The notes beneath the pieces are model-generated. The model had not been told where the DNA came from, searched no databases, and saw nothing but the letters and a program-made list of their open reading frames with translations. Both the position numbers and the translations under genes were made by a program. From Halorubrum ezzemoulense DSM 17463 (GTDB taxonomy: Archaea; Halobacteriota; Halobacteria; Halobacteriales; Haloferacaceae): a stretch of DNA of 54,385 nt. Shown piece after piece: positions 28,576 to 37,335 of the stretch (its first letter is position 1; the number at the start of each line of letters is the position of its first letter). The stretch spans positions 1-54,385 of the forward strand of contig NZ_NEDJ01000017.1 of NCBI RefSeq assembly GCF_002114285.1, read 5' to 3'.

Positions 28576-28863
28576 ATGGTGGAGCCGATTACACAGTGGG
28601 AACCAGCGTTGCTGCGAGAAATCGGCATTACCCTTTGTATCATAGCGATCACGATATTAGGAACACATCACATCCCAGATCTCAAGAAGAATCCCAGGCT
28701 ACGGTTCCTGATCACAGCGTCAGTCGTGATTATGGTGCTCGGGGGAATGGATCAATACCCCGTTGTCACCGAAGCCCTCACGATCGCTGTGGCAGTTGCT
28801 GCTGTGGGGATTCCACTGGCAGTGTGTACACGAGCGTACAAGATTATTGTTACGACAAACTAA
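28576..28863 (+). CDS. Small three-helix membrane protein
   Basis: 95 residues with three hydrophobic segments (ITLCIIAITILG, FLITASVVIMVLGG, ALTIAVAVAAVGIPLAV) and a short basic loop between the first two. It is followed after three bases by the larger membrane client, so the two are probably one operon and one complex. The family is not recognised. Confidence 0.7.
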   Translation: MVEPITQWEPALLREIGITLCIIAITILGTHHIPDLKKNPRLRFLITASVVIMVLGGMDQYPVVTEALTIAVAVAAVGIPLAVCTRAYKIIVTTN

Positions 28864-28866
28864 TCC

Positions 28867-29655
28867 ATGCTGTTCCAAATCGACGTAGTGGCCGAGCCTG
28901 TCCCTGGTGATCTCCCGATTTGGTTGATTACACTGGGTATCGAAGCGATGTTCCTCGGAGTAGTTATACACACTGTCCAACAGCGAGGATTATATTCGCA
29001 GTATACCAAGCGAGAGCGCCTTGTCGGTGTGTTTGGTCTCGGAATCGGGTATTTTTTCATTGCGCTCTCATTCATCAGCGCCAATTTCGGTCTCTACGGT
29101 ACGTATCTGTACTTGCTGTTCCGGACAGTCGAGGGCGCAGCAGCTCTCGCGATTTTTATCCGGATACTCTCGTATTTCCGCAGTGGCTCGTACTCCACGA
29201 ATCTCTCTTCGAAAGCCCGTCACATCCTGTTTGTATTCTTCATTATGACGGTCGGTGTGTCACTCCTACTGAAGGTCCTGATTGACGACCCATTCATTGG
29301 CGGCGTGTGGTACAATCTTTCGCTCGTTTATACAGTCTTGGTCGCGGTTTTGACGTTTGTCGCTGTTCGGTGGCGCCTCCGAAAAGTGCAGGCAGACACC
29401 AATATCGGTGTCACCGGCGGGATCGCGCTCGGTGTCGCTGGAGGGCAGATCTACGGCTACAGTCTTGGGGGTGAAATTGCGATCCTGCTAGTTGGGTCAG
29501 TTCTGTACGCAATCGGGTTTTGGAGTGCTGTAGCCTTCGTGTTCTCAGATGGGGTGTGGGGGCTGTTCAGCGACTCGGCCTGCTCACAGTGTGATGCAGA
29601 CTTATCACAGTACAACGACCCGAAATTCTGTCCCCAGTGTGGAAATCCAGTATGA
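28867..29655 (+). CDS. Seven-helix membrane protein with cytosolic zinc-ribbon tail
   Basis: 262 residues. About seven transmembrane segments fill residues 15-230, resembling the sensor halves of haloarchaeal histidine kinases. The C-terminus then switches to a zinc ribbon, CSQCDADLSQYNDPKFCPQCGNPV, of the same type as the soluble clients. No T-x-[LIV]-[YF] motif is present. It is the only multi-helix membrane member of the set and could anchor or signal to the network at the membrane. The three-base gap to the upstream small membrane protein supports co-expression. Confidence 0.82.
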   Translation: MLFQIDVVAEPVPGDLPIWLITLGIEAMFLGVVIHTVQQRGLYSQYTKRERLVGVFGLGIGYFFIALSFISANFGLYGTYLYLLFRTVEGAAALAIFIRILSYFRSGSYSTNLSSKARHILFVFFIMTVGVSLLLKVLIDDPFIGGVWYNLSLVYTVLVAVLTFVAVRWRLRKVQADTNIGVTGGIALGVAGGQIYGYSLGGEIAILLVGSVLYAIGFWSAVAFVFSDGVWGLFSDSACSQCDADLSQYNDPKFCPQCGNPV

Positions 29656-29840
29656 GGTACGCCAGTGAAATTCGGGCTAAACCGTCATGTAGGTCTACTG
29701 GTCCCTGTAGGGCAAATGCTCTGTTGGGATTAAACTAAAGAGCCCTACCGTACCTATTAACAAAGGACCACTATCAAATCAACATCCAATCCGCGAAGTC
29801 TCTCAAATCGATCACCATTAGCCATCTACTACGTATCGAC

Positions 29841-30234
29841 ATGACTGAGAATCTCCGCGCCGTCAAACACCACCTGCTCACGTCGGATGGAACTGAGCAG
29901 GCATTTACAGCTGATACAATCGTGAAGTTCGCAAATGCCGATCCACACGCTACGCAGAAACTTCGAAGAACGCTCGAGCAACTCTCATATGAACGCCATC
30001 AATCACGAGTCAACGAGCGGGTCGATCGCGCAATCTCTCATATCGAGTCTCAAATCAATACTCGTGGACCGCCGTACTCTGACCAAATCGAAGGGAGCAC
30101 CTCCAATCAAGACGAGAATACACCACCAACAACAGTCGACCACAGATGCGAACTACTGTGTAGTGTGCGGGACGGAACTTCCAGCCACCGGACCGGCGAA
30201 CTATTGTCCCGGCTGTGGCGCCGAGGTTTCCTAA
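29841..30234 (+). pseudogene. Small zinc-ribbon client, frameshifted
   Basis: The start at 29841 gives a helical, basic domain (MTENLRAVKHHLLTSDGTEQAF...RVDRAISHIESQI). The expected tail lies in another frame as KTRIHHQQQSTTDANYCVVCGTELP...NYCPGCGAEVS with its stop at 30234. The change of frame is best placed near 30100-30115, where NQD would have led into TRIY-like sequence. It may be a sequencing error or a recent mutation. The downstream kinase gene follows closely. Confidence 0.7.
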
Positions 30235-30316
30235 GGATAGCGGAGCAATCGCCCCCCGATAGCAGATTTCTGCCGGTGGCGCGTACAGCCGCATGTATCG
30301 ATAGCGACCCCACCCA

Positions 30317-31531
30317 ATGACGTGGGATCTCAATCAGGGTGACAGGGTCAATGGGAGATTTACACTCCAATCACAGATCGGAAAAGGGGGGTTTGCAACC
30401 GTATGGAAAGCACGAGACGAGACGACTGGGAGTACAGTCGCGCTCAAACTTCCCGATGACTCCTCTCATAAACGGTCGGTCGTCAGGACACGGTTTGAGC
30501 AGGAGAGTCGGATTCTCTCAGAGCTTACAAGCTCAGTGACGCCATCGTGTATCGGTCATCCAATCGATTCGAATACTGCTCGTGGACGCCAGTATCTCGC
30601 CCTGGAATACATTTCGGGTGGAGATCTTAGCTATCAGAACGGGACAGGTAGGGGTGGCTCGACTACACACTCAGCTAGCGATCTCCCGTTCGCAATCGCA
30701 CAGATGGTGGCGTTTCTCCACCATAATGACATCCTCCATTTGGATATCAAGCCGAAAAATATCCGCTATCGGGAGGATGGAACTGTCGCGCTGATCGACT
30801 TCAATACGAGTATTCGGCAGGAGACAGGCGACTCGACGCTATTTTACGCAGACCCGTATACTCCACCAGAACTAGCCCCAACTGACCTCCGTGATGCAGC
30901 GACCGGCCCGTGGTCAGATGTCTATAGTGCTGGGAAAGCTATCCACTATCTCTTGACTGGGACAACTTACGATCTTGATGAGACACCGTCTGGGGGAGTT
31001 CAACCTCATTCTGATGGGGCGGATTGTCCACAGGGGGTTTCCTCAGTGATTCAAGACGCAACGAAACGCGATCCCTCTGCTCGACCTACAGATGGCTGTG
31101 AGTTCCTCGAACAGCTCCGCACGGCAGCTGACCGGTCAATGCCGACTGCACACCTAGTCGAGTCACAGCACGACATCACAGTCGAAGTCGGACCCGATAC
31201 CTCGGTTGGCCGCCCGCTCAGACACGAGCCTACTCCTGATATCAAACTTCTCGATAGCCAACAACACATCTCTGAACAACAATTTTGGATTGACTGGGAT
31301 GGCTCCCGCTGGGTCTTGTATGATACCAGTTTGAACGGCACGTACATTAACGACGGTTCAGGGTGGACGTGGATTCTCAGTGAAGACGGGTATCATCAAC
31401 AACTGTCCGCCGGGAGGATTGATCGCACAGCCGCCCAACCCCACGAAGGCGCAGTCCTCACTGGTGGAACTACGATCGCGCCAGTTGACCCCGGATACGG
31501 TTTTCAGTTGGTCTTTGCCACCGACGAGTAG
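30317..31531 (+). CDS. Ser/Thr protein kinase with C-terminal FHA domain
   Basis: 404 residues. The kinase domain (about 12-275) has a glycine loop GKGGFATVW (22-30), the ATP lysine in VALKLPD (K44), the catalytic loop HLDIKPKN (141-148) and the metal site DFN (161-163, Asn in place of Gly of DFG). PPEL (182-185) closes the activation segment. The FHA domain (about 285-400) shows VGRPL, SEQQFWID and SLNGTYIN. It would phosphorylate and also bind phospho-threonine proteins. It is the first gene of the island core. HRD is HLD, which keeps the catalytic aspartate, so it is probably active. Confidence 0.87.
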   Translation: MTWDLNQGDRVNGRFTLQSQIGKGGFATVWKARDETTGSTVALKLPDDSSHKRSVVRTRFEQESRILSELTSSVTPSCIGHPIDSNTARGRQYLALEYISGGDLSYQNGTGRGGSTTHSASDLPFAIAQMVAFLHHNDILHLDIKPKNIRYREDGTVALIDFNTSIRQETGDSTLFYADPYTPPELAPTDLRDAATGPWSDVYSAGKAIHYLLTGTTYDLDETPSGGVQPHSDGADCPQGVSSVIQDATKRDPSARPTDGCEFLEQLRTAADRSMPTAHLVESQHDITVEVGPDTSVGRPLRHEPTPDIKLLDSQQHISEQQFWIDWDGSRWVLYDTSLNGTYINDGSGWTWILSEDGYHQQLSAGRIDRTAAQPHEGAVLTGGTTIAPVDPGYGFQLVFATDE

Positions 31532-31563
31532 TTCCCTCGTTACTGGTTATCCGGATCAAAGTA

Positions 31564-31641
31564 CTCTGTTGAATCCGAAGAAGGCGGCAGGATAACGTCG
31601 TTCTGAAGGCAGTAGCGAAGCGGAAGAGTCGAATGTGCCTA
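31564..31641 (+). repeat. Solo terminal fragment of an IS5-type element
   Basis: CTCTGTTGAATCCG and the next 60 bases match the right terminus of the element at 51994-52926 (read in reverse), including GTAGCGAAGCGGAAGAGTCGAATGTG. The rest of the element is gone. It directly abuts a truncated propeller gene. Confidence 0.7.
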
Positions 31642-31648
31642 ATTACAG

Positions 31649-31843
31649 CAGGGTGACTCTTCGCCGACAGTGGCAGATGGAACCGTCTATGTCGGAAGCA
31701 GGGATAACAAGCTCTACGTAATGGACCTGACAGACGTCAAAAACTTAATTAAGACATATTCAGCAACTTCTAGAGGATACTTTGTGTTAACTGAACTCTC
31801 TCCAAATCTCTTCACGCACATTAATAGATTGGCAGGCCTTTAA
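31649..31843 (+). pseudogene. Remnant of a PQQ-like propeller gene
   Basis: Sixty-four codons read GDSSPTVADGTVYVGSRDNKLYVMDLT, a propeller blade, followed by a non-homologous end and a stop. The front was removed by the IS whose end precedes it. It shows that the island once held a sixth propeller. The next 110 bases (31844-31957) hold nothing recognisable. Confidence 0.65.
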
Positions 31844-31957
31844 TGCCACCAGAGGAGTCACTTCGGATACAGACGATTCGCTCACCACCGCAGGCGGTGT
31901 AGATCTTGAACCCCAATTAGGAGATATATTGGTAAAAATCTAATAAAGTCCACTACC

Positions 31958-33082
31958 CTAAGATATTCGAATAACAGCACTGGCCACGCCATCCGCAAGG
32001 TCAACTTCTGCCCCGCCAGATAACGGCTGAGACTCGCCGTTTGACAGTTCTCTTCCATTCAATTGCGTTCCGTTCGAGCTATTCAAGTCTTGAATCTTGA
32101 GTGTTCCGTTCCTCTGATAACCGAGTGCAAAATGCGTGCCCGAAATATACTGACGCTGTCCTTCGGCTACGTGCTCAATAAAATCGTCTCGACCGAAGCG
32201 GACCCGCTGGCCTGAAGCGAGTTCTTCGGTGATGACTCCACCGCCAGCGATATCAAGTTTAACCGTAACGCTGCGTGACGAAGCAGTAGATCCTGGCCTC
32301 GGCGCTGTTGCGGTGGATGATTCACTCGAATCTTGTATTACAGTATCCCCTGACTGAATGGTCTCTCCTGTGATTGTAGTGTAGGTGTCTTTGAGGTTGG
32401 TACCAGTGGTTTCCGCGATCGGGATCATCAAGAGCAGTTTCAGTAGCGCCTGCTCGACCTCGGTGGCTTGTGCGTGGTTATGGAAGGCTGTATAAACAAT
32501 ATCTCCACGACCGTGTGAAAACTTATACGCAAGGATGTCGCCCGTTGTTGAATCACGCAATAGGGAAGTACTGCCCTGAGGGATCGTCTTAGGTTTGTAC
32601 CAGCCACCAAGATCAAATTCGATCTCGATCTGTTGTTTGCCGAGTAACTCAACCAACTCCGGATCGTCAACGCTAGTTGTGACCGTCTGTGTCTGAGTCG
32701 ACGTGTCGAACGCTGACGCAGTAAACGTTGTTAAGAGTTCACCCGCATAATCGGAAATGATCGCCGCTCCACCGTTTCTAATAAATGTATCGAGCGAGTC
32801 AGTAATTGAGTCATTACTGAACGTATCTTTGATAAAACTCTCAAGTGATGAGGAGTCGACCGCCGCATCCAGCGCTTTCCCAAGAGTACCGATCGCATCG
32901 TCGCGCCACTTAGTATGGCAGTTGATCATCAACACGCCATCGTCCATCGCGGGCAGGTTCGCCTGGTCGATCCCTTGATAATTTACCTCAAGTTTTTGTA
33001 ATACCTCACCCATGTCATCGTATCCGGATTCGCTCACGTAAATCGGCGGAATTTCGTACGAACCAAGCCCGTTGTTGGCCAT
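31958..33082 (-). CDS. FHA-domain protein with amidotransferase-like front domain
   Basis: 374 residues from the ATG at 33082 (MANNGLGSYEIPP); a longer start at 33118 is possible. The first 220 residues have alternating strands and helices (VLMINCHTKW, GGAAIISDYAGELL, DIVYTAFHNH) that recall class-I glutamine-amidotransferase-like or ThuA-like folds, with no clear catalytic triad. A linker with DTVIQDSS precedes the FHA domain (about 275-370), which has RFGRDDFI, ISGTHFAL and NSSNGTQLNG. It is a cytosolic phospho-threonine reader within the core cluster, oriented against its neighbours. Confidence 0.78.
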   Translation of the reverse strand: MANNGLGSYEIPPIYVSESGYDDMGEVLQKLEVNYQGIDQANLPAMDDGVLMINCHTKWRDDAIGTLGKALDAAVDSSSLESFIKDTFSNDSITDSLDTFIRNGGAAIISDYAGELLTTFTASAFDTSTQTQTVTTSVDDPELVELLGKQQIEIEFDLGGWYKPKTIPQGSTSLLRDSTTGDILAYKFSHGRGDIVYTAFHNHAQATEVEQALLKLLLMIPIAETTGTNLKDTYTTITGETIQSGDTVIQDSSESSTATAPRPGSTASSRSVTVKLDIAGGGVITEELASGQRVRFGRDDFIEHVAEGQRQYISGTHFALGYQRNGTLKIQDLNSSNGTQLNGRELSNGESQPLSGGAEVDLADGVASAVIRIS

Positions 33083-33294
33083 ACGACAGTGTATCAACTG
33101 AAACGTAATATAGGTCACCCAGCCGACTAAGAACGCAGTAGAGGCCTACAACATCAATACAGGTGACTCTATGACGGATATAGTGGAAACAGACAGCGCT
33201 GGTTTGATCGTCAGGTGTTGATTACCTTGTACGGTGTAGTATCGATTGGGTAAGAGAGTGGCTGACTGCCGCCTTAGTTACCACCCCTGAATTA

Positions 33295-33825
33295 ATGAGT
33301 TCTCAGTTAACATACCACCATATGACAGAAGACGAGAAATCGTTTCGCGAACGCGTTAAAGAGATTCGTGAACAACGGGAACAGGAACGGAACAATGATG
33401 ACTCCCATGTCGGTCAGGGGGTCCAAGCGGATCAACAGGGCAGTTTTCAACCAGACATTCCCGACATGGATCAGTTTCTTGAGCAATTTGCGACAGAACT
33501 CTCTGGATGTCGAATAGTTGTGGAGACCAACGATATGCGGCTTGAGTTTCATGATCAGTCATTATACAAGACCCAATTGGGTACGGGACCGATGTATCAG
33601 TTGCTTGGTGAGCCAGACCGAAAAGAACCGATCCACGGTGACACCCGAAACCATGACCCTACCCCGTCAACATCGACAGATTCAACGACAAAGGTGTTCA
33701 CGCCCGATTCAAACGGAGGCTCTGGCGGACAAGACACAACAATTGAGTTCTGTCCTGGATGCGGGTCGGACATAGGGTCGTTTGCCGACATCCAGCACTG
33801 CCCATATTGTGGTCGCGAGTTGTAG
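33295..33825 (+). CDS. Small client protein with TTKVF motif and zinc ribbon
   Basis: 176 residues. A charged helical start (DEKSFRERVKEIREQREQ) leads to a domain of about 80 residues (MDQFLEQFATELSGCRIVVETNDMRLEF...YQLLGEPDR) that I do not recognise. The linker has STTKVFTPD and the end is a zinc ribbon (FCPGCG...HCPYCG). A second ATG at 33322 is an alternative start. It lies inside the kinase/FHA core, so it is probably a direct client. Confidence 0.77.
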   Translation: MSSQLTYHHMTEDEKSFRERVKEIREQREQERNNDDSHVGQGVQADQQGSFQPDIPDMDQFLEQFATELSGCRIVVETNDMRLEFHDQSLYKTQLGTGPMYQLLGEPDRKEPIHGDTRNHDPTPSTSTDSTTKVFTPDSNGGSGGQDTTIEFCPGCGSDIGSFADIQHCPYCGREL

Positions 33826-33854
33826 CAGAGCAACTGCGTGGACTATAGTAGTTA

Positions 33855-34373
33855 CTAGAAATAATTACCCTCATTTGGAATCGAGAGTTGATCAAGAGCA
33901 CTGTCGATCGCTGTTGTAAGTTCGTCGAGTGAATCAAAAAAGCGGTTGCTGAGAGCTGCTTGGAGCCTTATCCAGCATTCTTCGACTGGGTTTAGTTCTG
34001 GCGAATATGAAGGAAGCGTCACGAAGGCGAGGTCGTCACGGGCCGCAAGGTCCGTGACGGCCGATGCCTGAAAGTACGGTGCTCCATCGAGAACGACAAT
34101 CAGATCATCTTCAAATTCTTTACATAGTGCCAAAATGAAATGTTTTGCGTGGTCAGCGGTAATGTACTCTGTAAATCGAGAGAAGAAGCGATCACCGAGG
34201 ACGGTGATCGCGCCGAGCAAGCACGTCCAGTCCCGTTGACCAGATAATTCGACGGAAGGCCGCGTGCCGTGCGGAAACAACGCGGCACGCGGCTCAATTT
34301 GGACCGATTTCTTGGCTTGATCGATACAGACTACTGTGGCGTCCATTTTCCGCCGCTTTTTTGAACTCGTCAT
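33855..34373 (-). pseudogene. IS630-family transposase, catalytic half only
   Basis: 172 residues with the complete DDE part: VVCIDQ, IVVLDGAPYF and SPELNPVEECW. The helix-turn-helix half normally encoded in front is absent; a different sequence lies upstream. It is either one ORF of a two-ORF element whose partner is gone, or a truncation. It is presumably unable to move on its own. Confidence 0.75.
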
Positions 34374-34696
34374 AAAACTCGTCTTGCGCGTCTTCGTCGG
34401 AATCGCTCTTTTGTTACTGGATAATATGACACCACACGAATATTTCCACGATCGGTCTCATACCGGGTTGTATGACCAGCGACAGAATTGACGCCGAAAG
34501 CAAGGTGTCTGGAAACCAAGCGAATATCCCCGCCCAAATTGTGTAGGATCCCGAAATCGACGATGGTGATCAACTCTGTTGACATCTCGAAGACGACGAG
34601 AGCATTCGGGTCCACGTGATCCAACAGCAAACGGGCATGTTCGCCAACTTCGACGGCTACGCTGATGGGGAGACGACCGATGTCACGAGCGATCAC
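34370..34696 (-). CDS. Unrecognised ORF behind the double-FHA gene
   Basis: 108 codons from a GTG, 36 bases after the FHA gene on the same strand. The sequence up to about residue 97 (ALVVFEMSTELITIVDFGILHNLGG...) could be protein, but the last part reads into the IS630 fragment. No family is recognised. It may be a truncated gene or a chance ORF. Confidence 0.3.
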   Translation of the reverse strand: MIARDIGRLPISVAVEVGEHARLLLDHVDPNALVVFEMSTELITIVDFGILHNLGGDIRLVSRHLAFGVNSVAGHTTRYETDRGNIRVVSYYPVTKERFRRRRARRVL

Positions 34697-34732
34697 GACG
34701 CCTAAGGCGTCAACGTCGAGTAAGTTCGAGCC

Positions 34733-35776
34733 TCAATCGAGACTGACAGTAAAGGCCATCAAGTCTTCTCGTGTTCCGAAGGCGAGTTGGTCACCGTCTT
34801 CAAACTGTGTGCGATCATCCACTGTCGTCCATTCTTGTGACTCACTCTCTCTGATAAACGACCCATTTGAGGACTGGTCGATGAGAACCCACCCATCAGT
34901 CGTGTACTCGACGGTGGCATGCGTCCGGGAGACAGTAGATGGACCATCTATCGTCACATCAGCTTGGTCGCCGCGGCCGATTGACTCTCCATCAGAGATA
35001 TCGTACACAACCTGCTCCGGATATCCGTACAGCTGAACTGTTCCAGATTCCGATTCGGATGCCGAATCAGTAGTCGGAGGGTGTTCTGGATCTGCCCACC
35101 CAGCGATTCCCACTCGAAATGTCGCCTCAAAATCGGGGGGTAACACAATGGTGTCGCCATCCGTAACCTCCTGGTACTCATCAGTCGGAATGTCCTCTCC
35201 ATTAAGGACCGTTCCGTGCTTCGAGCCTGCATCACGGATCCAGCATTGTTCGGCCTCAGGATCGATTACAATCTCAAACTGCTCGCGACTGATGCAGAGT
35301 GCCTTTTCACGAGACGTCTGTTCTACAATGAGCGGTCGGAGCTCGGCCCCGACTGACTCCCCATCAGTGAGTGGTACTGCTGTGTCACCCAAGCTAATAC
35401 TCACTTCGAGCCCGCCAGACTCCGATGCTGAAGCAGGTTCCTCAATTGGTGTCGAAGCTTCATCGGTGTCGAGTTCAGCGCCGCACGACCGACAAAAGTT
35501 CTGCTCGGGCTCATATGCTGACCCACACTGTGGACATGACATTTCATCCTGTGTAGCTGCATCGTCGCCGTCACGTGGCGTCTGCTGAGTTGCTGATGAA
35601 GACATCGTTGTAGTAGGAGTGGTGTCTATCTGCTCACGCCCATCAGATTGCTCGTCAGAAGAGGACTGGTCTTTTTCCTGAAATGTCGCCGCAACGGGTA
35701 CACCACATCCATTACAGAATCCGGTGGTGTCAGGATCTAGGTTTGCCCCACAGTTTACGCATTCGATTGAACTCAT
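34733..35776 (-). CDS. Double zinc-ribbon, double FHA-domain protein
   Basis: 347 residues from the ATG at 35776. TATATGTATA lies just upstream, which fits a leaderless start and argues against the longer ORF. The N-terminus holds two zinc modules (CVNCG...FCNGCG and CPQCG...FCRSCG) separated by a disordered linker. Two FHA domains follow (about 130-235 and 240-345), the second canonical with SIGRGDQADVTI, VSRTHATV and SSNGSFI; the first is more divergent (ISREQFEI, SKHGTVLNG). It has the architecture of an adaptor that could bind two phospho-threonine partners at once. It is the strongest reader candidate. Confidence 0.87.
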   Translation of the reverse strand: MSSIECVNCGANLDPDTTGFCNGCGVPVAATFQEKDQSSSDEQSDGREQIDTTPTTTMSSSATQQTPRDGDDAATQDEMSCPQCGSAYEPEQNFCRSCGAELDTDEASTPIEEPASASESGGLEVSISLGDTAVPLTDGESVGAELRPLIVEQTSREKALCISREQFEIVIDPEAEQCWIRDAGSKHGTVLNGEDIPTDEYQEVTDGDTIVLPPDFEATFRVGIAGWADPEHPPTTDSASESESGTVQLYGYPEQVVYDISDGESIGRGDQADVTIDGPSTVSRTHATVEYTTDGWVLIDQSSNGSFIRESESQEWTTVDDRTQFEDGDQLAFGTREDLMAFTVSLD

Positions 35777-35957
35777 TCTGGCTATACATATACCTTCAGT
35801 CATGTTCAATACAGGGGGTGAAACTCGGACAGCTGCTCCCAGTAGTGAGGAGTGGATTCTTCTAGCACGTGAGGTCATTCGCTCTGGCTTTGACCGGCAC
35901 TTTGAATCCGGTAGCTCGAAGTAATTAGGCCTCGTAGGGTTCAGAGAGTGATTACCG

Positions 35958-36485
35958 GTGGCCAAGTCAACTCCAGCATTTCAAGATCTTACCGGCTCGG
36001 CCGAGCGGTTCGACCCGCATCGCGCTGAGCATGAGATTCATCGAGCAGTGAATCAAGTTCGGACTGCCCACGGTCTCGAGTCACTCTCATATCAGGACGA
36101 TATTGCAAACGTTGCACGCCAGCATAGTCACGATATGGCAGCCCAAGGGTACGTTGGCCATCAGTCACCGGGTGGAGCAAACATCAAAGACAGACTCGAC
36201 AAGCACACAGCGCCCCGTGGGTCGTCACGAACTCAGTATACAGCCTGCGGCGAAAACATCGCCCGGAGCCACTATGACTCTCGTGTGGCACTCGATGATG
36301 GGACAGTCATCAAATTCCAATCGCTGTGGGAATTTGGCCACGGGGTTGTGCACGGCTGGATGCAGTCGTCAGGGCACCGTTCAAATATACTTCGAGACTC
36401 GTGGACAGCCGAAGGAATTGGGATTGTGAAGCACGCACAAAGTGAGGTTCTCGTAACGCAGGTGTTCATTGGTTCACACAGATGA
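35958..36485 (+). CDS. CAP-superfamily (SCP/PR1-like) protein without signal peptide
   Basis: 175 residues from a GTG. The CAP signature is present: ARQHSHDMAAQGYVGHQSPGG, TACGENIAR, VHGWMQSSGHRSNILRDSWTAEGIGIV. CAP proteins are usually secreted, but no signal peptide or membrane helix is visible here. The stop overlaps the next gene, a kinase-like protein, by four bases (ATGA), so they are co-translated and perhaps function together. The divergent double-FHA gene lies upstream. Confidence 0.85.
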   Translation: MAKSTPAFQDLTGSAERFDPHRAEHEIHRAVNQVRTAHGLESLSYQDDIANVARQHSHDMAAQGYVGHQSPGGANIKDRLDKHTAPRGSSRTQYTACGENIARSHYDSRVALDDGTVIKFQSLWEFGHGVVHGWMQSSGHRSNILRDSWTAEGIGIVKHAQSEVLVTQVFIGSHR

Positions 36486-37306
36486 CGGAGATTCACAGTG
36501 GGAAACTTATTGCTGGGAGGTTTCGATGTCGCCGCCGACTAGCAAATGGTGGGAGAGTGACGATCTGGAACGCCGACGATATCCATCGATCAACCGGTGT
36601 TGTAGTGAAGGTCCCACAGATTAGTGCTCGCTCAGTTGGTGGATTTCCTGCGTTCAACCACCGAGTAGCTATCCTTCGGGAACTGACCACTGGGTCCACA
36701 CCGCCGCTGGTTCCAACTATCTACGACAAAGGCACGCTTGAGACAGGAAGACCGTATCTAGTGCAGTCGCTTGTCGACGGCCAACTTGCAACTGAGCTAC
36801 AGTGCGGCGATCGTCACAAAGCGCTTGGTCGGCTTTGCAGTCGACTGTGTCAGTTCGCACGTGGACTGCATCGACACGGGCTTGTTCACACCGATCTCAG
36901 ACCGCAAAATATCGGCACCCTCGATTCAGGTGCGTATCGAGTACTCGACTTGGGGGGAGTTAACGAACGGACACGGTGTGCAGACTGCGGTGTATACCCG
37001 GCGGCTGGAGCAGGAAACCAGTGTTCGGCATGTGGAGCCTCACTGACTGATTCAGCACCGCAAATCGACCTGCCAGCGATGTCGTTTCGGCCTCCAGAAT
37101 TGGCCACGACTGAGGTTGTTGGACCGTGGAGTGATGTGTACTCAATTGGGCGGATTCTGGAGCATGTTCAGGCGAACCTCTGGGAATCCACAGCGACACT
37201 CATTCCCCAGTCGCTGCTTGAACGGGCGACAGCCAACCCTCACGAGCGATTTCAGACTCCAACAGATCTGCTGTGTGCAGTAGAGTCAGTCCGCAAATCT
37301 GCGTGA
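36482..37306 (+). CDS. Kinase-like protein with a zinc ribbon in the activation segment
   Basis: 274 residues. Kinase features: a weak glycine loop (LANGGRVTIW, 20-29), an ATP lysine in VVVKVPQ (K43), catalytic loop HTDLRPQN (136-143) and metal site DLG (156-158). A zinc ribbon CADCG...CSACG (166-185) follows at once, and then RPPEL (203-207) and GPWSDVYSIGRIL. The ribbon therefore sits inside the activation segment. The glycine loop is degenerate, so activity may be weak. There is no FHA domain. It is co-translated with the CAP gene. Confidence 0.83.
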   Translation: MTEIHSGKLIAGRFRCRRRLANGGRVTIWNADDIHRSTGVVVKVPQISARSVGGFPAFNHRVAILRELTTGSTPPLVPTIYDKGTLETGRPYLVQSLVDGQLATELQCGDRHKALGRLCSRLCQFARGLHRHGLVHTDLRPQNIGTLDSGAYRVLDLGGVNERTRCADCGVYPAAGAGNQCSACGASLTDSAPQIDLPAMSFRPPELATTEVVGPWSDVYSIGRILEHVQANLWESTATLIPQSLLERATANPHERFQTPTDLLCAVESVRKSA

Positions 37307-37335
37307 GACGTGTGTACTGGGTAGAAGTATCGAGT

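Noticed and set aside
34370-34696. A confident gene behind the double-FHA gene
   Set aside because: The ORF starts with GTG, runs into the IS630 fragment and matches nothing I know. It is kept only as a low-confidence entry.
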